Shown here: piece by piece, positions 5,544-6,352 of the stretch
How the letters are laid out: the number at the start of each line of letters is the position of its first letter
Numbering within the stretch: position 1 is the stretch's first letter
From: Pedobacter sp.
GTDB taxonomy: Bacteria > Bacteroidota > Bacteroidia > Sphingobacteriales > Sphingobacteriaceae
Direction: 5' to 3'
NCBI GenBank assembly: GCA_028287885.1
Contig: JAQBOT010000128.1
Span: 1 to 6,352, forward strand
Length of the DNA stretch: 6,352 nt
Notes under the pieces: model-generated
The model's database searches: none
The model's input: the letters and a program-made list of their open reading frames with translations, nothing else
What the model was told of the DNA's origin: nothing
Program-made: the position numbers and the translations under genes

Positions 5544-6352
5544 TTAACGTGTTAATCGTAGATCGCTTCTAATAGGAAAGTGATCTGAAAGTTTTGCGTT
5601 GATCACCCGATGGTTAATTATAGTGATGTCTTTTGTTGTGGCAATATAGTCGATCTGAAAGTTTGGAAACTTGCCATTGTACGTTCGTCCAAAACCCGTA
5701 CCTTCCTTTTCAAAGCTTCTATTCATGTTTTTCGTTAGCTGTGTTACAGCATAGGATGCGGGTGTATCATTAAAATCGCCGGCAATCAGGTACGGCGTCT
5801 TGCAGTCTTTCATACTGGCTTTTAATATGTCCACCTGCTCGCTCCGTTTTACGAAGGCAGTACGAAGCATGGAAATAATCCGTTTAGAGGGACGCAATTT
5901 CGGATCCATCTCTTTTTTAACTTCGTCCAGGTAAGCATAATCTTGTGGATCAAAGGAAATACTTTGCAGATGTACATTGTAAATCCGTATTAATCGTTTA
6001 TTTACCAATACGTCAACGAAAATCGCTGCATTACCGCCGCCATTTCCTGGAAATAGAATAGAGCCCCTATTCTTTATCGGATATTTAGAGAAAACGGCCA
6101 GGCCAGTAGCCTGATCCTCCGTTTTAAAAGAAGGTTCGAAGTAGTAGTGTCTGGTACGTAGAATATCTTTGATGCTGTCCGTCATATCAAGAACACCCCT
6201 GTACCTGGTGAAATATTCCTGCAGTGCAATAACATCTGGATTTTCTTCCTTGATAACCTTAAGGATTTTGCTTTTAACCACCAGTGGATCTTCATCGTTA
6301 CTAAATGGAGCAAAATTGTGGACGTTATACGTCATCATCCGCAGTTCGGTCG
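5544..6352 (-). CDS. Endonuclease/exonuclease/phosphatase (EEP) family protein, C-terminal part
   Basis: This is a metal-dependent phosphoesterase of the DNase I-like EEP superfamily; its substrate (nucleic acid, sugar phosphate or lipid) cannot be told from sequence. The frame stays open to the right edge: upstream of the Met-Met at 6338-6333 it reads TELR in frame, so the true start lies outside and the gene is partial. Counting from the Met at 6338, the complete active-site set is present: TYNVHNF with Asn5, LQEYF with catalytic Glu41, YNVHLQS with His123, AGDFND with Asp188 and Asn190, FQIDYI with Asp230, and LSDHFPI with the closing Asp252-His253 pair. About 268 residues are visible, which is the whole catalytic domain. 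Relatives in Bacteroidota commonly carry N-terminal membrane helices before this domain; whether this one does cannot be seen here. It lies upstream of cysS on the same strand, and no terminator is seen in the 120-bp gap. Confidence 0.92.
   Translation of the reverse strand, partial: TELRMMTYNVHNFAPFSNDEDPLVVKSKILKVIKEENPDVIALQEYFTRYRGVLDMTDSIKDILRTRHYYFEPSFKTEDQATGLAVFSKYPIKNRGSILFPGNGGGNAAIFVDVLVNKRLIRIYNVHLQSISFDPQDYAYLDEVKKEMDPKLRPSKRIISMLRTAFVKRSEQVDILKASMKDCKTPYLIAGDFNDTPASYAVTQLTKNMNRSFEKEGTGFGRTYNGKFPNFQIDYIATTKDITIINHRVINAKLSDHFPIRSDLRLTR

Overview
The window looks like ordinary chromosomal DNA from a Bacteroidota bacterium, most likely the Sphingobacteriaceae (Pedobacter or Mucilaginibacter type). 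The reasons are the AT-rich intergenic regions, promoter elements of the Bacteroidota TAnnTTTG class, weak or absent Shine-Dalgarno sequences, signal peptides that all end in A|QK, and a cysteinyl-tRNA synthetase with the phylum-typical HLGN and RMSKS signatures. The genus is an inference; no rRNA or other marker is present.

Layout. Positions 1-323 (minus strand) hold the N-terminal part of an unrecognised protein whose C-terminus lies off the left edge. Its middle carries a proline-containing seven-residue repeat encoded by decayed 21-bp DNA repeats. Positions 324-598 are a divergent intergenic region with a degenerate ~62-bp tandem repeat and a promoter for the rightward gene. Positions 599-1957 (plus) encode a secreted SurA-like peptidyl-prolyl isomerase with two parvulin domains. 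Its stop codon sits inside a perfect 30-bp palindrome that serves as a two-way terminator against the convergent gene at 1970-2848 (minus), a secreted glycerophosphodiester phosphodiesterase. After a 212-bp gap comes a secreted protein with two NTF2-like (DUF4440/SnoaL type) domains (3061-3918, minus), closed by an intrinsic terminator at 3006-3037. Then follow cysS (3960-5423, minus) and the C-terminal catalytic part of an endonuclease/exonuclease/phosphatase family protein (5544 to beyond 6352, minus).

The three minus-strand genes at the right (EEP phosphatase, cysS, NTF2-like protein) run in one direction with short gaps and end at the terminator at 3006-3037. They may be partly co-transcribed, although cysS has a good promoter of its own in the EEP-cysS gap. 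The biochemical roles do not form one obvious pathway: envelope protein folding (SurA-like), extracytoplasmic phospholipid-derivative breakdown (GDPD), tRNA charging (cysS), and two proteins of unknown substrate.

I found no mobile element, CRISPR array, tRNA, rRNA or defence system, and no convincing new biological system. The observations most worth a second look are the heptapeptide repeat in the left-edge protein, the repeated promoter-like module upstream of the SurA-like gene, the palindromic terminator overlapping a stop codon, and the unusual ~100-nt leader of cysS.
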